Source of the DNA: Geobacter sp. UBA6802 | GTDB taxonomy: Bacteria; Desulfobacterota; Desulfuromonadia; Geobacterales; Pseudopelobacteraceae | Direction: 5' to 3' | Assembly: GCA_002452325.1 (NCBI GenBank) | Contig: DKFG01000288.1 | Span: forward strand, 154 to 43,694 | DNA: 43,541 nt | In this document: in pieces, positions 8,333-16,522 of the stretch | Position numbering within the stretch: the stretch's first letter is position 1 | How the letters are laid out: every line of letters starts with the position of its first letter | Translations under genes and position numbers: made by a program | Notes under the pieces: generated by a model | Told to the model about the DNA's origin: nothing | What the model saw: the letters and a program-made list of their open reading frames with translations, nothing else | Databases searched by the model: none

Positions 8333-9081
8333 GGTTGTGGCTCTGTTTCACTCAGGATCTCGTTACACAGCGCACGGTACGCCTGCGCCGCCTCGCAGCA
8401 GGTTGAATAGGCAAGCAGCGGCATTCTGCGCAGCCCCATCTTTTCAACATCCGCAGAAAAGGGAATCACGGTTTTCAGAAAACCGGGACAGGACAACGGC
8501 AGTTCAGCCATGATCTCACGGTGCAGTTTGTTCCGTTTTTGTACCATTGAAAAAAACGGGCGCAGTATCTCGCCGGGCAGCTCTTCGGCCTGGAAAAACG
8601 CGGTCAGCTGTTCAAGGGTGCGCTGGGAAAGCACCGTAGGGATAACCGGTATGACAATACTATCCGATGCCCGGAACACGTTTTCAGAGAGCAGGGTGAT
8701 ATTGGGCGGACAGTCCAACAGTATGACATCGTACTCTGACTTGAACTCCTCCAGTACCTTCCGCAGTCTTTTGCGGCTCTTGGTCATGCTGTCGAGCACA
8801 ATATCAAAATGGCGGTAGGCAAGGTTTGAAGGGATGATGTCAAGTCCCGGAAAGTCGGACTCTCTGATATTGCTGCGTAAACCGTCTGCCAGGGCATCGG
8901 CATCCCGCATCCGGAGTTTTTTGGCACTGCCCATCCGAAAGTAAAAGGCAACAGCCCCCTGCGGATCAAGATCAAGCAGCAGTGTCCGCCGCCCGGACTC
9001 CTGAAGCGCATAAGCCAGGTTGACGGCAAGGGCCGTCTTGCCCACGCCGCCTTTAATACTGTAGGAAGAGATAATGGTCAT
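8329..9081 (-). CDS. ParA/MinD-type positioning ATPase
   Basis: A protein of about 250 aa starting MTIISSYSIKGGVGKTALAV with the deviant Walker A motif (KGGVGKT) of ParA/MinD ATPases at its very N-terminus. Walker A' (TLLLDLDPQGA) and Walker B (DVILLDCPPN) follow. It lacks the DNA-binding N-terminal extension of plasmid ParA and resembles short cargo-positioning members of the family, which form gradients on nucleoid or membrane. The ATG at 9081 has AGG overlapping the stop of the CHAD gene; the open frame extends to 9171 but that extension is not protein-like. It sits between a CHAD gene and a CYTH-Nudix gene, with no ParB and no origin nearby, so chromosome partition is unlikely. Confidence 0.88.
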   Translation of the reverse strand: MTIISSYSIKGGVGKTALAVNLAYALQESGRRTLLLDLDPQGAVAFYFRMGSAKKLRMRDADALADGLRSNIRESDFPGLDIIPSNLAYRHFDIVLDSMTKSRKRLRKVLEEFKSEYDVILLDCPPNITLLSENVFRASDSIVIPVIPTVLSQRTLEQLTAFFQAEELPGEILRPFFSMVQKRNKLHREIMAELPLSCPGFLKTVIPFSADVEKMGLRRMPLLAYSTCCEAAQAYRALCNEILSETEPQP

Positions 9082-9089
9082 AGTGTTGG

Positions 9090-10730
9090 TTACCTGTAGA
9101 CGGTTATACCGGAAGCAGATGCTGGCAACTTGAAGGTCTGCCTGAACAGTGCCGCTGTTGAAGCACTGCAAAACTCGTGCAGAGACTGTTCAATAAGACG
9201 TCGTGACTGTTGCTGACGCTGGTAGAGTACCGATACCAGCCCACCCAGCCCAAGTGCAATCTCGGCGTCCGGCTTGCGCTGATCCCAATACGCCAGTAAT
9301 GAATGTTGCTGCACCGAGGCATCGTTGAACTCGCCCAGCTTGGTCTGTAAACGCCGTAACTGCTTAAGCACCGTTGCACCGGCATCTGCGGGAATCAGTT
9401 CATAGAAGAATTCCATCAGGTAGCGCATTTTTTTGCATTCAATACGAAGCCGATGTATCTCCGCATCCGGGGTTGCAGCCCCGATGCTGCCGGAAATTTT
9501 GACTATTTTCCGGTAGCGCCGGTAAATGGCGGAGAAAACCAGTGGTCCGACAGGGAGTTCGGCAGCAGGTGCATATCCAGACAGCTCGTTATTGTTACAG
9601 CTGATTGAAACTATATCAAGCAGACGACGAGCAGCTGACAAGCTTTTTTTTGAAACAACCCGGTGGATTTCTTTTTCCCGTTCAACAGCAAAATCGTCAA
9701 ACATCCGGCTCAGAGCAGGACGGAATGAGGATGGAAGTAGTCCAAGGTGCTCCTCGCGGGCCAGCAGATAGACGTCAAGATCGCGCAGCCGGTTGGTTTG
9801 CCGGGCCAGATCGCCCAGTATCGTTCGGATTCGCTGCAGATCCTCTGCCGGATAGACCCCTTTTATCAGACTCAGCAGTGATCGAATCTTGCGCAGACAG
9901 ATTCGGTAGTCATGCAAAAACTCGGTGTCCAGATCCTGCTGCATACCGGGCAGGTTGGAGGCAGCCAGTTCCAGCATGACACCCACAATCCGAGCGATGG
10001 CCTCACGGGCCGGTGTTGACGCATTCAGGCCACAAGCAGGCCGCAGGGAGTATCTGCGGGGCTGGTTGCCGGCCTGGCTCAAAAGCAGCTCCACAGGATG
10101 CTGAACACAAGGGGATGCGCCATGCCCGGTAAGGCACGCCAGCACTTCCTGGGCCTCTTTCTCGTAACCTCGCAACGGATGCAGCTGACATGACTGCAGT
10201 AACGTTCGACCGTGCTTTGCCTCAAGAACTGAACTCAGTTCAAGCCGACAGACTACTTTGCCGGACGTGTTACGCAGATCCCACTGTTGTCGCCGAAACA
10301 TTCCTTCGGCCACCATAGCAAGACCTCTCAACCCAAGCGGAGATTGCAGTGCCTTGCGCATTGCCTCAGTTTCAAACTCATGCCAGAAGCGGCGTCTGCT
10401 TTGTGCCTGCTCCTCCAGCAAACGGTTTTCCAGCCACCCGTCGTGATACTCTGAAAGGCTGTAGCGGTTGTTGCAACGGTAAAGGAGATAGCCGCTAAAC
10501 CAGAGCCCCCATTCAAAGGTATCCCAAAAAGAAAGAGTGCTTGTTTGCAGGGGGTGGCTACTCAGGGACCACTGGTGGTGCAGAGACTCAAAACAGTGCT
10601 CGTCCGGCACGTGCAAACGGGCAAAATCGCTCTTTCGCATCCTGTCGTCCATGCGATCCGGTTTGTTGTACGGTTTGACCATGCCGGTCACAGAATCAAG
10701 GCTTGCGTCTGCGAACAGCTCTGTCAGCAC
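9090..10730 (-). CDS. CYTH-like/CHAD-domain protein
   Basis: A 546-aa cytoplasmic protein. The C-terminal ~275 residues are a CHAD domain, the conserved-histidine alpha-helical fold: FLHDYRICLRKIRSLL (about 270-285) and EIHRLRIECKKMRYLMEFFY (about 425-445) are its two histidine/basic helices. The N-terminal half has LSFWDTFEWGLWFSGYLLYR, which matches the dTfdwrL.r.g segment of CYTH domains that precede CHAD in many proteins, but it is divergent. CHAD proteins bind polyphosphate and localise to polyphosphate granules. The GTG at 10730 lies inside the upstream 65-aa gene (35-base overlap); ATG 10682 is an alternative and neither has a good ribosome binding site, so coupling is likely. ParA follows after 8 bases. 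Confidence 0.85.
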   Translation of the reverse strand: MLTELFADASLDSVTGMVKPYNKPDRMDDRMRKSDFARLHVPDEHCFESLHHQWSLSSHPLQTSTLSFWDTFEWGLWFSGYLLYRCNNRYSLSEYHDGWLENRLLEEQAQSRRRFWHEFETEAMRKALQSPLGLRGLAMVAEGMFRRQQWDLRNTSGKVVCRLELSSVLEAKHGRTLLQSCQLHPLRGYEKEAQEVLACLTGHGASPCVQHPVELLLSQAGNQPRRYSLRPACGLNASTPAREAIARIVGVMLELAASNLPGMQQDLDTEFLHDYRICLRKIRSLLSLIKGVYPAEDLQRIRTILGDLARQTNRLRDLDVYLLAREEHLGLLPSSFRPALSRMFDDFAVEREKEIHRVVSKKSLSAARRLLDIVSISCNNNELSGYAPAAELPVGPLVFSAIYRRYRKIVKISGSIGAATPDAEIHRLRIECKKMRYLMEFFYELIPADAGATVLKQLRRLQTKLGEFNDASVQQHSLLAYWDQRKPDAEIALGLGGLVSVLYQRQQQSRRLIEQSLHEFCSASTAALFRQTFKLPASASGITVYR

Positions 10731-10893
10731 AGCTCTGCAGTTCTGAAAGACCTATTTCACGCAGGCGCATATCATTGTCACGACACAGCCGTCCGAGCAG
10801 TTCGACCCACTCATGCTTGACCGGCGAATCATACAGCGGCTGTTGTCTCAACTTGTTGGCAATTGCGGAGCATCTCTCTTGCTGTGTAGTCAT
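10696..10893 (-). CDS. Small 65-aa protein of the CHAD operon
   Basis: The ATG at 10893 has a strong AGGAG nine bases upstream. The product, beginning MTTQQERCSAIANKLRQQPL, is hydrophilic and predicted helical (KHEWVELLGRLCRDNDMRLR), ending in a basic tail AVRRRKP. No known family is recognised. It lies between the unknown 318-aa gene and the CHAD gene, overlapping the CHAD start by 35 bases. Small basic proteins next to ParA-type positioning ATPases often act as adaptors that stimulate the ATPase or link it to cargo; whether this one does is inference. A longer open frame upstream of this ATG is only the shadow of the neighbouring gene. Confidence 0.7.
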   Translation of the reverse strand: MTTQQERCSAIANKLRQQPLYDSPVKHEWVELLGRLCRDNDMRLREIGLSELQSCADRAVRRRKP

Positions 10894-10966
10894 GACGTGG
10901 TACTCCTTTTGTTTCCTTAAAGACAGGTAGTTGCTTGCTGATTGTGCGCTGAAGGAGAAGTGGAAA

Positions 10967-11923
10967 TCAGCCGGAACGCAGCTGCTCCATGATGGCCGGG
11001 GCAATGCCGTTTTCGTTACAGTAGCGTTGTTCCAGATCTTCGATGTAGAACAGATCAAGCTTTGATTTGGTGATGAACTCCTGGCGCAGGGTGCGCTTGC
11101 CCCGCAGCACCTGGGGCAGGACCGCATTGGTATAGATTGCCTCCAGCTTGACCAGCTCAACAGCCCGGTTAAAAAGCTCCTCAGGGATATCATGATTGAT
11201 CTGCAGTCGTTTGCGCAGTTCAATGACTACTATCCGTTTGATGGTCTCCCGCCCCTGGGGGCTGCTGACGGTTGCCTGATTCAGACGAGTCTGTTCTGCC
11301 ACAAGGTCAACAACAACCATAAAAAGCCGCTCTTCCTGCTCCAGCTGTTTCAGCTGTTCGATCAGCTGCTGCACTGCCGTAAGATCGTACAGCTTCATGT
11401 CGCTGTTTTGCAACTTAATGGTCTTGATAGCGGCCAATCCATCCAGCAGTATCTTGATCCTGCGGCGACCATAACTGTCCAAAAGCGGACTCAGCAGCAG
11501 ATCTTCCACAAACAGACGCCTGAAAAAGCCCGGCTCAAAAGAATCAAACAGCTCCATGTCATGCTTGAGCTGTACGAGCTCTTCAACATCAAGCTGTGTG
11601 CTGCCCATGAAGGCCAGGTGGTTGAGGTGACCGGCTGCGGCCTCAAGCTTATGGAAGTAGTCGGCCAGCAACAGCAGACGTTTTTTGATGGTTTCCGGGG
11701 CACCGGCCTGGATCTGTTCATCCAGCAGCTTGCCCAGGTCGAGCAAAAGGGCGTCAAATGAGCGGTCACCGGTTGCCAGTACCCTTTTTTTGGCACAAAG
11801 CAGCTGCTTGAGTTGCACAAGTGTGGGGTTCTGTATCTCGCTGCCCGATGGCAGGACCAACTGCCGTATCAGAGTCAGAGCTTGCTGAGTGGTCAGTTGA
11901 TCGGGATCGTATTGGTGTGACAT
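10967..11923 (-). CDS. Conserved-looking helical protein of unknown function
   Basis: A 318-aa cytoplasmic protein rich in leucine, glutamine and charged residues, apparently almost all helical, with heptad-like stretches (VQQLIEQLKQLEQEERLFMV at about 185-205). There is no signal peptide or membrane segment. I recognise no family. The central block MELFDSFEPGFFRRLFVEDL and the C-terminal LFYIEDLEQRYCNENGIAP look well structured. It is the first gene of the operon leading into the 65-aa, CHAD, ParA and CYTH-Nudix genes, separated from the next gene by 73 bases, so it may belong to the same process. Confidence 0.75.
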   Translation of the reverse strand: MSHQYDPDQLTTQQALTLIRQLVLPSGSEIQNPTLVQLKQLLCAKKRVLATGDRSFDALLLDLGKLLDEQIQAGAPETIKKRLLLLADYFHKLEAAAGHLNHLAFMGSTQLDVEELVQLKHDMELFDSFEPGFFRRLFVEDLLLSPLLDSYGRRRIKILLDGLAAIKTIKLQNSDMKLYDLTAVQQLIEQLKQLEQEERLFMVVVDLVAEQTRLNQATVSSPQGRETIKRIVVIELRKRLQINHDIPEELFNRAVELVKLEAIYTNAVLPQVLRGKRTLRQEFITKSKLDLFYIEDLEQRYCNENGIAPAIMEQLRSG

Positions 11924-12017
11924 AGCGGCGCAACCTCAAGGGATAAAGGTGATACGATACGTCGTTTGCCTGGTTTTGTCTGTCACAATACCGTAACAAC
12001 TGCACGTTGAGGGGGTG

Positions 12018-13070
12018 TCAGATGCGGTGGTGGTGGATATGAAAGCTGACCGTGGCACCGGTAACGGTGCTGCGACCGGTGTAAAAAAAGATGGCCAGCC
12101 AGACCCCTTGCAGGAAGATAATCATGGCCGGTTGCCAAAGCCCCTGCAGGCCAGCGGATAAAACCGGCAGCGGTGTGACCTCGCGATGCAGCAATGCGGC
12201 CATGACCACGGCATACAACAGGCCCGCCACGCCCATGATCTGGTAGGCGGATATCTTGCCTGCACCGCGATAATCGGCCCGCAAGGTCTCGGAGAAGCTG
12301 CGCCAGACCTGGGTAACGATGACGGCAAACAGAAAGGCGGCCGTATGGCGGGACGAAAGAAACAGGCCAGCGGCAATCAGGCCGCAGCTGCTGTAGAGCA
12401 GAGCTGTCATGGCCTGAACCGGTATCACGGGTACCCCTTCCAGACCATCGGCATAGACGATCTTCTTGGTACTGCCATGAAAGACAAACCCCCTGTTTTG
12501 CAGCAGCCGGGCCAGCAGACCGGTCTGTCCCTCCAGCGGTTTACCGTAGCAGCAGCCAAAGCTGATGCAGGCCAGACGCCCCAACCCTTCGCCAAAGGCG
12601 TAGGCAATGGCAATGGCAGCCCAGGTGGCGATGACCGGCAAGTGAAAGCCGAGGGGCGGCCCGGCAAACCGGTTCAAAAGCCAGATCACCGGCGGCGTAA
12701 TGATCATGCCGACGAATACGGCCCCGCCCACCGTGAAGGTGTGGGCCTTTTTTTCCACCAGTTGTGCCACCAGGCGTGAGGCCGGTACACAGCAGAGCAG
12801 CATGGTCAAGGCCAAAAGCGCGGTTGCCCTTGGCGGTACGCCCACAGAGCCAAGCAGCACCAGCAGTACTGCCACCGCAACCAGATAGGCATTGGCGGTT
12901 AACAGGCCGTACCAGGTGACGTTGATACCGTGCCAGCTGCCCTGCTCATTTTTTGCAAAGGGTACGGTGGCCAGAAACTGCCGGTTCTCGGCAGACAGAC
13001 AGCGAAAACCCCACCAGAGGTACATTCCGAGCGCAAGAGTGACGGTTCCCAAGGTTAATGATACGGACAT
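12018..13070 (-). CDS. Lgt-like polytopic membrane protein
   Basis: A protein of about 350 aa with roughly eight hydrophobic segments. The segment GEGLGRLACISFGCCYGKPL resembles the central signature of prolipoprotein diacylglyceryl transferase (Lgt, GR.GNF.NGE..G.P) and even more the GR..C...GCCYG.P form of distant Lgt-family members. Lgt moves diacylglycerol from phosphatidylglycerol to the lipobox cysteine in the inner membrane; this divergent protein lacks the usual HGG motif and may use another acceptor. The ATG at 13070 has GGGGAGG just upstream; the open frame extends to 13229 but that part overlaps the upstream gene and is not protein-like. It is last of a four-gene operon, 13 bases after the decarboxylase-like gene. 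It ends in a His-rich tail (HIHHHRI). Confidence 0.68.
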   Translation of the reverse strand: MSVSLTLGTVTLALGMYLWWGFRCLSAENRQFLATVPFAKNEQGSWHGINVTWYGLLTANAYLVAVAVLLVLLGSVGVPPRATALLALTMLLCCVPASRLVAQLVEKKAHTFTVGGAVFVGMIITPPVIWLLNRFAGPPLGFHLPVIATWAAIAIAYAFGEGLGRLACISFGCCYGKPLEGQTGLLARLLQNRGFVFHGSTKKIVYADGLEGVPVIPVQAMTALLYSSCGLIAAGLFLSSRHTAAFLFAVIVTQVWRSFSETLRADYRGAGKISAYQIMGVAGLLYAVVMAALLHREVTPLPVLSAGLQGLWQPAMIIFLQGVWLAIFFYTGRSTVTGATVSFHIHHHRI

Positions 13071-13083
13071 ACTGCCTCCCCGT

Positions 13084-14064
13084 TTATATTCGTGTTGCCA
13101 GATGCGAACGTACCCTGATGTCGGTCTCCACCAGCGGCCTGCCAAACCCCTGGCTGAAGCGGCTCTGTACGTCGCAACGTTGTTGGTTGTGCAGCAGATC
13201 GTCACAAAACCTGATCCGACCCGGTTCAAACAACAGGATATCGGTGCTGCTGCCGGGGCGGTAGAGGCTCTTGGGCTGCCCTTTTTCCAGAAACAGGTCC
13301 TGTTGCAGCTCTAGCGGATCAGCATAGCCTTGCCTGCTGTACGCCTGCACAACATCACCGATCATCAGCGCCACCACCTCAATCATCGCTACCAGTCCAA
13401 CCCGGCTGCCCTGCTCTACATCGGTGTCAATGATCGTCACCACCCGTTTGTTTTTGGAAAACGGGGTTACCTCCCGCACTACGGCTGCCGGATTGCAGCT
13501 GTGGTAGCAGCCGTCAACCCCGTAATGGTCAACTACCCGACCAGCCACCGGGGTATGGTTGTAGTGGTATTTGTCCGGAGTCAGCCTGAACACGGCAACA
13601 TCACCGCTGTGAAACCGCTCGTTCCATTCCTGTTTTCCCAGCAGTTCATCAAGTGAAAAAAAACAGCCCTTGATCTGCAGCAGGGTGTGCTGGTGCAGCG
13701 ATCCTACCAGGACCCGGGCGTCGGCCGGGGAGACCATGGCTGCCGGGTCGTCCGGCATCGGACGGCAGGTCTCGTAGCGAATCTTCCGTTCAAAAATCCC
13801 ACGGGCGGTGGTGAGGTATTCCGGTCGTTCCAGGCAATCGCTCAGATCAATACCGCACTGCGCGGCAAAGGCAGCGCTGTCCAGCAGCGGCCGGTCAAAA
13901 TTGACCGCTGCCAGCACTGCCGAGGACCACGTACTGGTTAAAAGGCGGAACAGGGCGGAATTATGCTCCCGCACCCGGTCGTACAGCAGTCTGACCATCC
14001 GGTCTCCCAACAGCTGCTCGGTAATGACCTCCCCGCTAGACCGCTCGATATACTGGTGCTTCAT
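13084..14064 (-). CDS. Phosphatidylserine decarboxylase-like protein
   Basis: A 326-aa protein of the pyruvoyl-dependent phosphatidylserine decarboxylase family: MVSPADARVLVGSL carries the catalytic Asp region, RLTPDKYHYNHTPVAG the His region, and the C-terminus has LLFEPGRIRFCDDLL. In the family, autocleavage at an LGST or GGS(S/T) motif just before LLFEPG creates the pyruvoyl group. Here the sequence is PGSSTDILLFEPG, so the glycine expected next to the serine is itself serine; cleavage at G-S one residue earlier remains possible. It probably acts on phosphatidylserine or a related lipid at the membrane. The ATG at 14064 has AGGAG nine bases upstream and overlaps the preceding gene by 29 bases. 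Confidence 0.82.
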   Translation of the reverse strand: MKHQYIERSSGEVITEQLLGDRMVRLLYDRVREHNSALFRLLTSTWSSAVLAAVNFDRPLLDSAAFAAQCGIDLSDCLERPEYLTTARGIFERKIRYETCRPMPDDPAAMVSPADARVLVGSLHQHTLLQIKGCFFSLDELLGKQEWNERFHSGDVAVFRLTPDKYHYNHTPVAGRVVDHYGVDGCYHSCNPAAVVREVTPFSKNKRVVTIIDTDVEQGSRVGLVAMIEVVALMIGDVVQAYSRQGYADPLELQQDLFLEKGQPKSLYRPGSSTDILLFEPGRIRFCDDLLHNQQRCDVQSRFSQGFGRPLVETDIRVRSHLATRI

Positions 14065-16504
14065 GTTCCGCTTCTCCTGAGGGCAAAGAGGGGGCTGTCC
14101 CCTGCTGGGCATCGTGATAAATGGTAATCAGGAGCAGGTTGATCAGACGCTGTACAATGGGGAGCGGCGCCTGCGCCGCCAGGATGTCGTGCCGCGCATC
14201 AGCCAGAAGACGTTCGGCATCCTGATCCTGCAGTGTCAGGCGCAACGCCTTACCTGCCTGCTCATCCATATGACACTCGCTGCGGTTCAGCAGGCGGCAG
14301 CGTTTTTGCAAAAGTTCAAATGCCTCGGACAGATGCTGTTGCCGCAGAGTGGTGCGATAGTGCTGTTCTGCCGCCATGTTGAAGGTGCGGGCCTCAACAG
14401 ACAGGGGCGAACGGCTGCCCAGTTCGTCAAGAATCCCCTTGTTCAGCCGTCCGGCAGCAGTCTGTAGCGGATTTCGCAGGCGCGTCTCCAGGTCGCTGAC
14501 GGTAGCCTCGAGTCCCAGTGCCTCGATCAGGTGTGCCCCGTCACTACGCAGCAATGCCACCAGGGCCAGGCGGTAGCTCTCAATCGGTACCCGCAGATAA
14601 CCGGGGTAGCGTCGACTGGAACGCACCCCGGCAGTACGGCTGATGATCCTGGCCAGAAAACGGTTGGCAGTGTCCTTGCGAATAAAGCAGGTAGGCAGGC
14701 CGATGGCGCTGCCAAAGAAAAACTGCCGACGTTCACTCTCCAGCGAGGGGCTGTCCGGAATGGTGTGGTGGTCGGTACCTTCGGCCATGTACTGGTACGC
14801 CAGGGCCGTGATCAGGACCTGCAGGTCGGCAGCCCTGCCCATATCGTCAATAAAACCCGGAAACAGACTGTAATGCCGGCCTTCAAATCCGGAGAAGCCC
14901 ATTTTGGCAAACTCGCGCTGCTTGTACAGCAGATAGACCGACATCTGTTCGTCAAAGACGCCTGAGAGGGCCAGGTCACGGCGCAGACGATCGCTGTTGC
15001 CGGGTACGCCGCTTAAGGCCGGATTCTGCTCGGTGGAGAGCAGACAGACCAGATAATCCACCAGCCGGTAATCCGGTACATGATCGCCCCGCAGTCTGAA
15101 GGTGCGGCTGATCAGCCGATCCAGGGCCGGAGGTCCGAACGGGGTGATCGATTGCCCGAAGATGGAGATATCCGCTTTTTTGCGCCAGCGTCGCCAGAAC
15201 ATCCGCAGGTGGGTATAGTCCAGTTCATGGGGCAGAAAACCCAGTGCCTTCTCCGGGTGGAAGTCGCTGAATGACAGACGAAACGGAGCTGCGGTATAGG
15301 TGCCGACAAACAGTGGCAGAAAATGCTCGCTTATCTTAATTGCCAGATCGCCCAGCAGCTTTTCGTGGTGCGCCTTGAAACCGGAGCCGTGATCCTGCAG
15401 TGCGGCAGACAGCCGACGGCTGCCGATGCTGAGGTGGGTGCCGTTGTTGGCCAGGCTGACGTTGGATACGTTGGGCAGCACCACCAGATTGTTGAGGATG
15501 ATCCCGGCATCCCGCAGCTTGGCAACCGCGTTGAGCTGACTGCGGGAAAGCACCTGATGACAGAGCTGCATGTAGCGGAACTTGTCTTCGCCCCGGTCCC
15601 AGCCGGAAAGACAGGGACTCATGAACAGCTCACGGTAAAAGCTATCGGGCAGATGGTCGTTCAGCTCTTTCTGACGTACTGGCGGATGGGGGGCAAAGTA
15701 GACCATTGCCTGCTGTCCATGGTCGGCAATACCAAAGGCCTGGTTGGCGTACTGCACCAGCAGCTGAGTGGTCAGAAAACGGATGGCCGTCTCTTCGGCA
15801 ATGGAGCTGCCCATACCCTGCTCAGGGGTAAGCGATACCACGTTGAAGGAAAAGGTCTCCGGCGAGGTATTGTCGTTCAGGTAGTGATCCAGCAAGCGGA
15901 TGCCGGTCTGGCGGATCAGCTCCGGCATGATCTGCTGGGAGCCGATAACATCGGCCAGAGCCAGCTTGATCAGGTAGCTGATCGGCAGGCGCAGCATCAC
16001 CTGACCGTCCGGATTGTGGAAGAAGAAGCGCCCCGCATCGTCCCGTTGTCCCTTGGCCGGGTACTGCTTGTCGGCCAGAAGATCACGGTTAAGCACCTGC
16101 CGGGCAAAGGAAGAAAGCCGCTTCAGCGGAAAACGGACCCAGCTGTTTTCCCAGACATCCGTGGGATTATCCGCCAGAAACCGCTCAAGATCGGCCACCA
16201 CCGTCTTCGGCAGCTCACCGGAGGCGGCCCGTTTGGTCATGGCAGCAAAAAAATTCGACTGTTCAATGGTCTGCGGCAGATCCACCTGATGGCGGCTGCC
16301 TGCCACCACTGCCTGTAACTCGCTTTCTGAACCGGCGGTCAGATCACCGACCGTAAACGGCAGCGACCCAATCAGGGTACGCGGGTCATCCAGCGTTACG
16401 CCGACCATCAGCAAGGCCTGCCGTATGCTGTGCGGTTCATGATTGCTTGCTGTGGTTTCTGCAGTATGTCTACCGAGGAAGGTGTCCGGCATCGGTGGCC
16501 CCAT
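14036..16504 (-). CDS. Large protein of unknown function in the lipid operon
   Basis: An 822-aa protein with no signal peptide or membrane segment that I can see and no family that I recognise. It contains long conserved-looking stretches such as RFPLKRLSSFARQVLN, FSFNVVSLTPEQGMGSSIAE, VVLPNVSNVSLANNGTHLSI and FSGFEGRHYSLFPGFIDDMG. The C-terminal third is helical and arginine-rich. Its place between a PHP-glycosyltransferase gene (18 bases upstream) and a phosphatidylserine-decarboxylase-like gene (29-base overlap) suggests a step in making or modifying an envelope lipid. The ATG at 16504 has no clear ribosome binding site; ATG 16492 is possible. Confidence 0.75.
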   Translation of the reverse strand: MGPPMPDTFLGRHTAETTASNHEPHSIRQALLMVGVTLDDPRTLIGSLPFTVGDLTAGSESELQAVVAGSRHQVDLPQTIEQSNFFAAMTKRAASGELPKTVVADLERFLADNPTDVWENSWVRFPLKRLSSFARQVLNRDLLADKQYPAKGQRDDAGRFFFHNPDGQVMLRLPISYLIKLALADVIGSQQIMPELIRQTGIRLLDHYLNDNTSPETFSFNVVSLTPEQGMGSSIAEETAIRFLTTQLLVQYANQAFGIADHGQQAMVYFAPHPPVRQKELNDHLPDSFYRELFMSPCLSGWDRGEDKFRYMQLCHQVLSRSQLNAVAKLRDAGIILNNLVVLPNVSNVSLANNGTHLSIGSRRLSAALQDHGSGFKAHHEKLLGDLAIKISEHFLPLFVGTYTAAPFRLSFSDFHPEKALGFLPHELDYTHLRMFWRRWRKKADISIFGQSITPFGPPALDRLISRTFRLRGDHVPDYRLVDYLVCLLSTEQNPALSGVPGNSDRLRRDLALSGVFDEQMSVYLLYKQREFAKMGFSGFEGRHYSLFPGFIDDMGRAADLQVLITALAYQYMAEGTDHHTIPDSPSLESERRQFFFGSAIGLPTCFIRKDTANRFLARIISRTAGVRSSRRYPGYLRVPIESYRLALVALLRSDGAHLIEALGLEATVSDLETRLRNPLQTAAGRLNKGILDELGSRSPLSVEARTFNMAAEQHYRTTLRQQHLSEAFELLQKRCRLLNRSECHMDEQAGKALRLTLQDQDAERLLADARHDILAAQAPLPIVQRLINLLLITIYHDAQQGTAPSLPSGEAEHEAPVYRAV

Positions 16505-16522
16505 GGTTAGAAGGTGGTGGGT

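Noticed and set aside
8784..9029. 81-codon frame inside parA
   Set aside because: Out-of-frame shadow of the ParA coding sequence.
8329..9081. ParA as chromosome or plasmid partition gene
   Set aside because: No ParB gene and no parS-like or origin sequences nearby; the context is CHAD/CYTH genes.
10894..11223. N-terminal extension of the 65-aa protein to 175 aa
   Set aside because: The extra part is the out-of-frame shadow of the 318-aa gene; the internal ATG at 10893 has a strong ribosome binding site.
15323..16318. 331-codon plus-strand frame opposite the 822-aa gene
   Set aside because: Its composition (His/Gln/Gly-rich, no domain) is that of a reverse-complement shadow; the minus-strand gene fits the operon and has better protein character.
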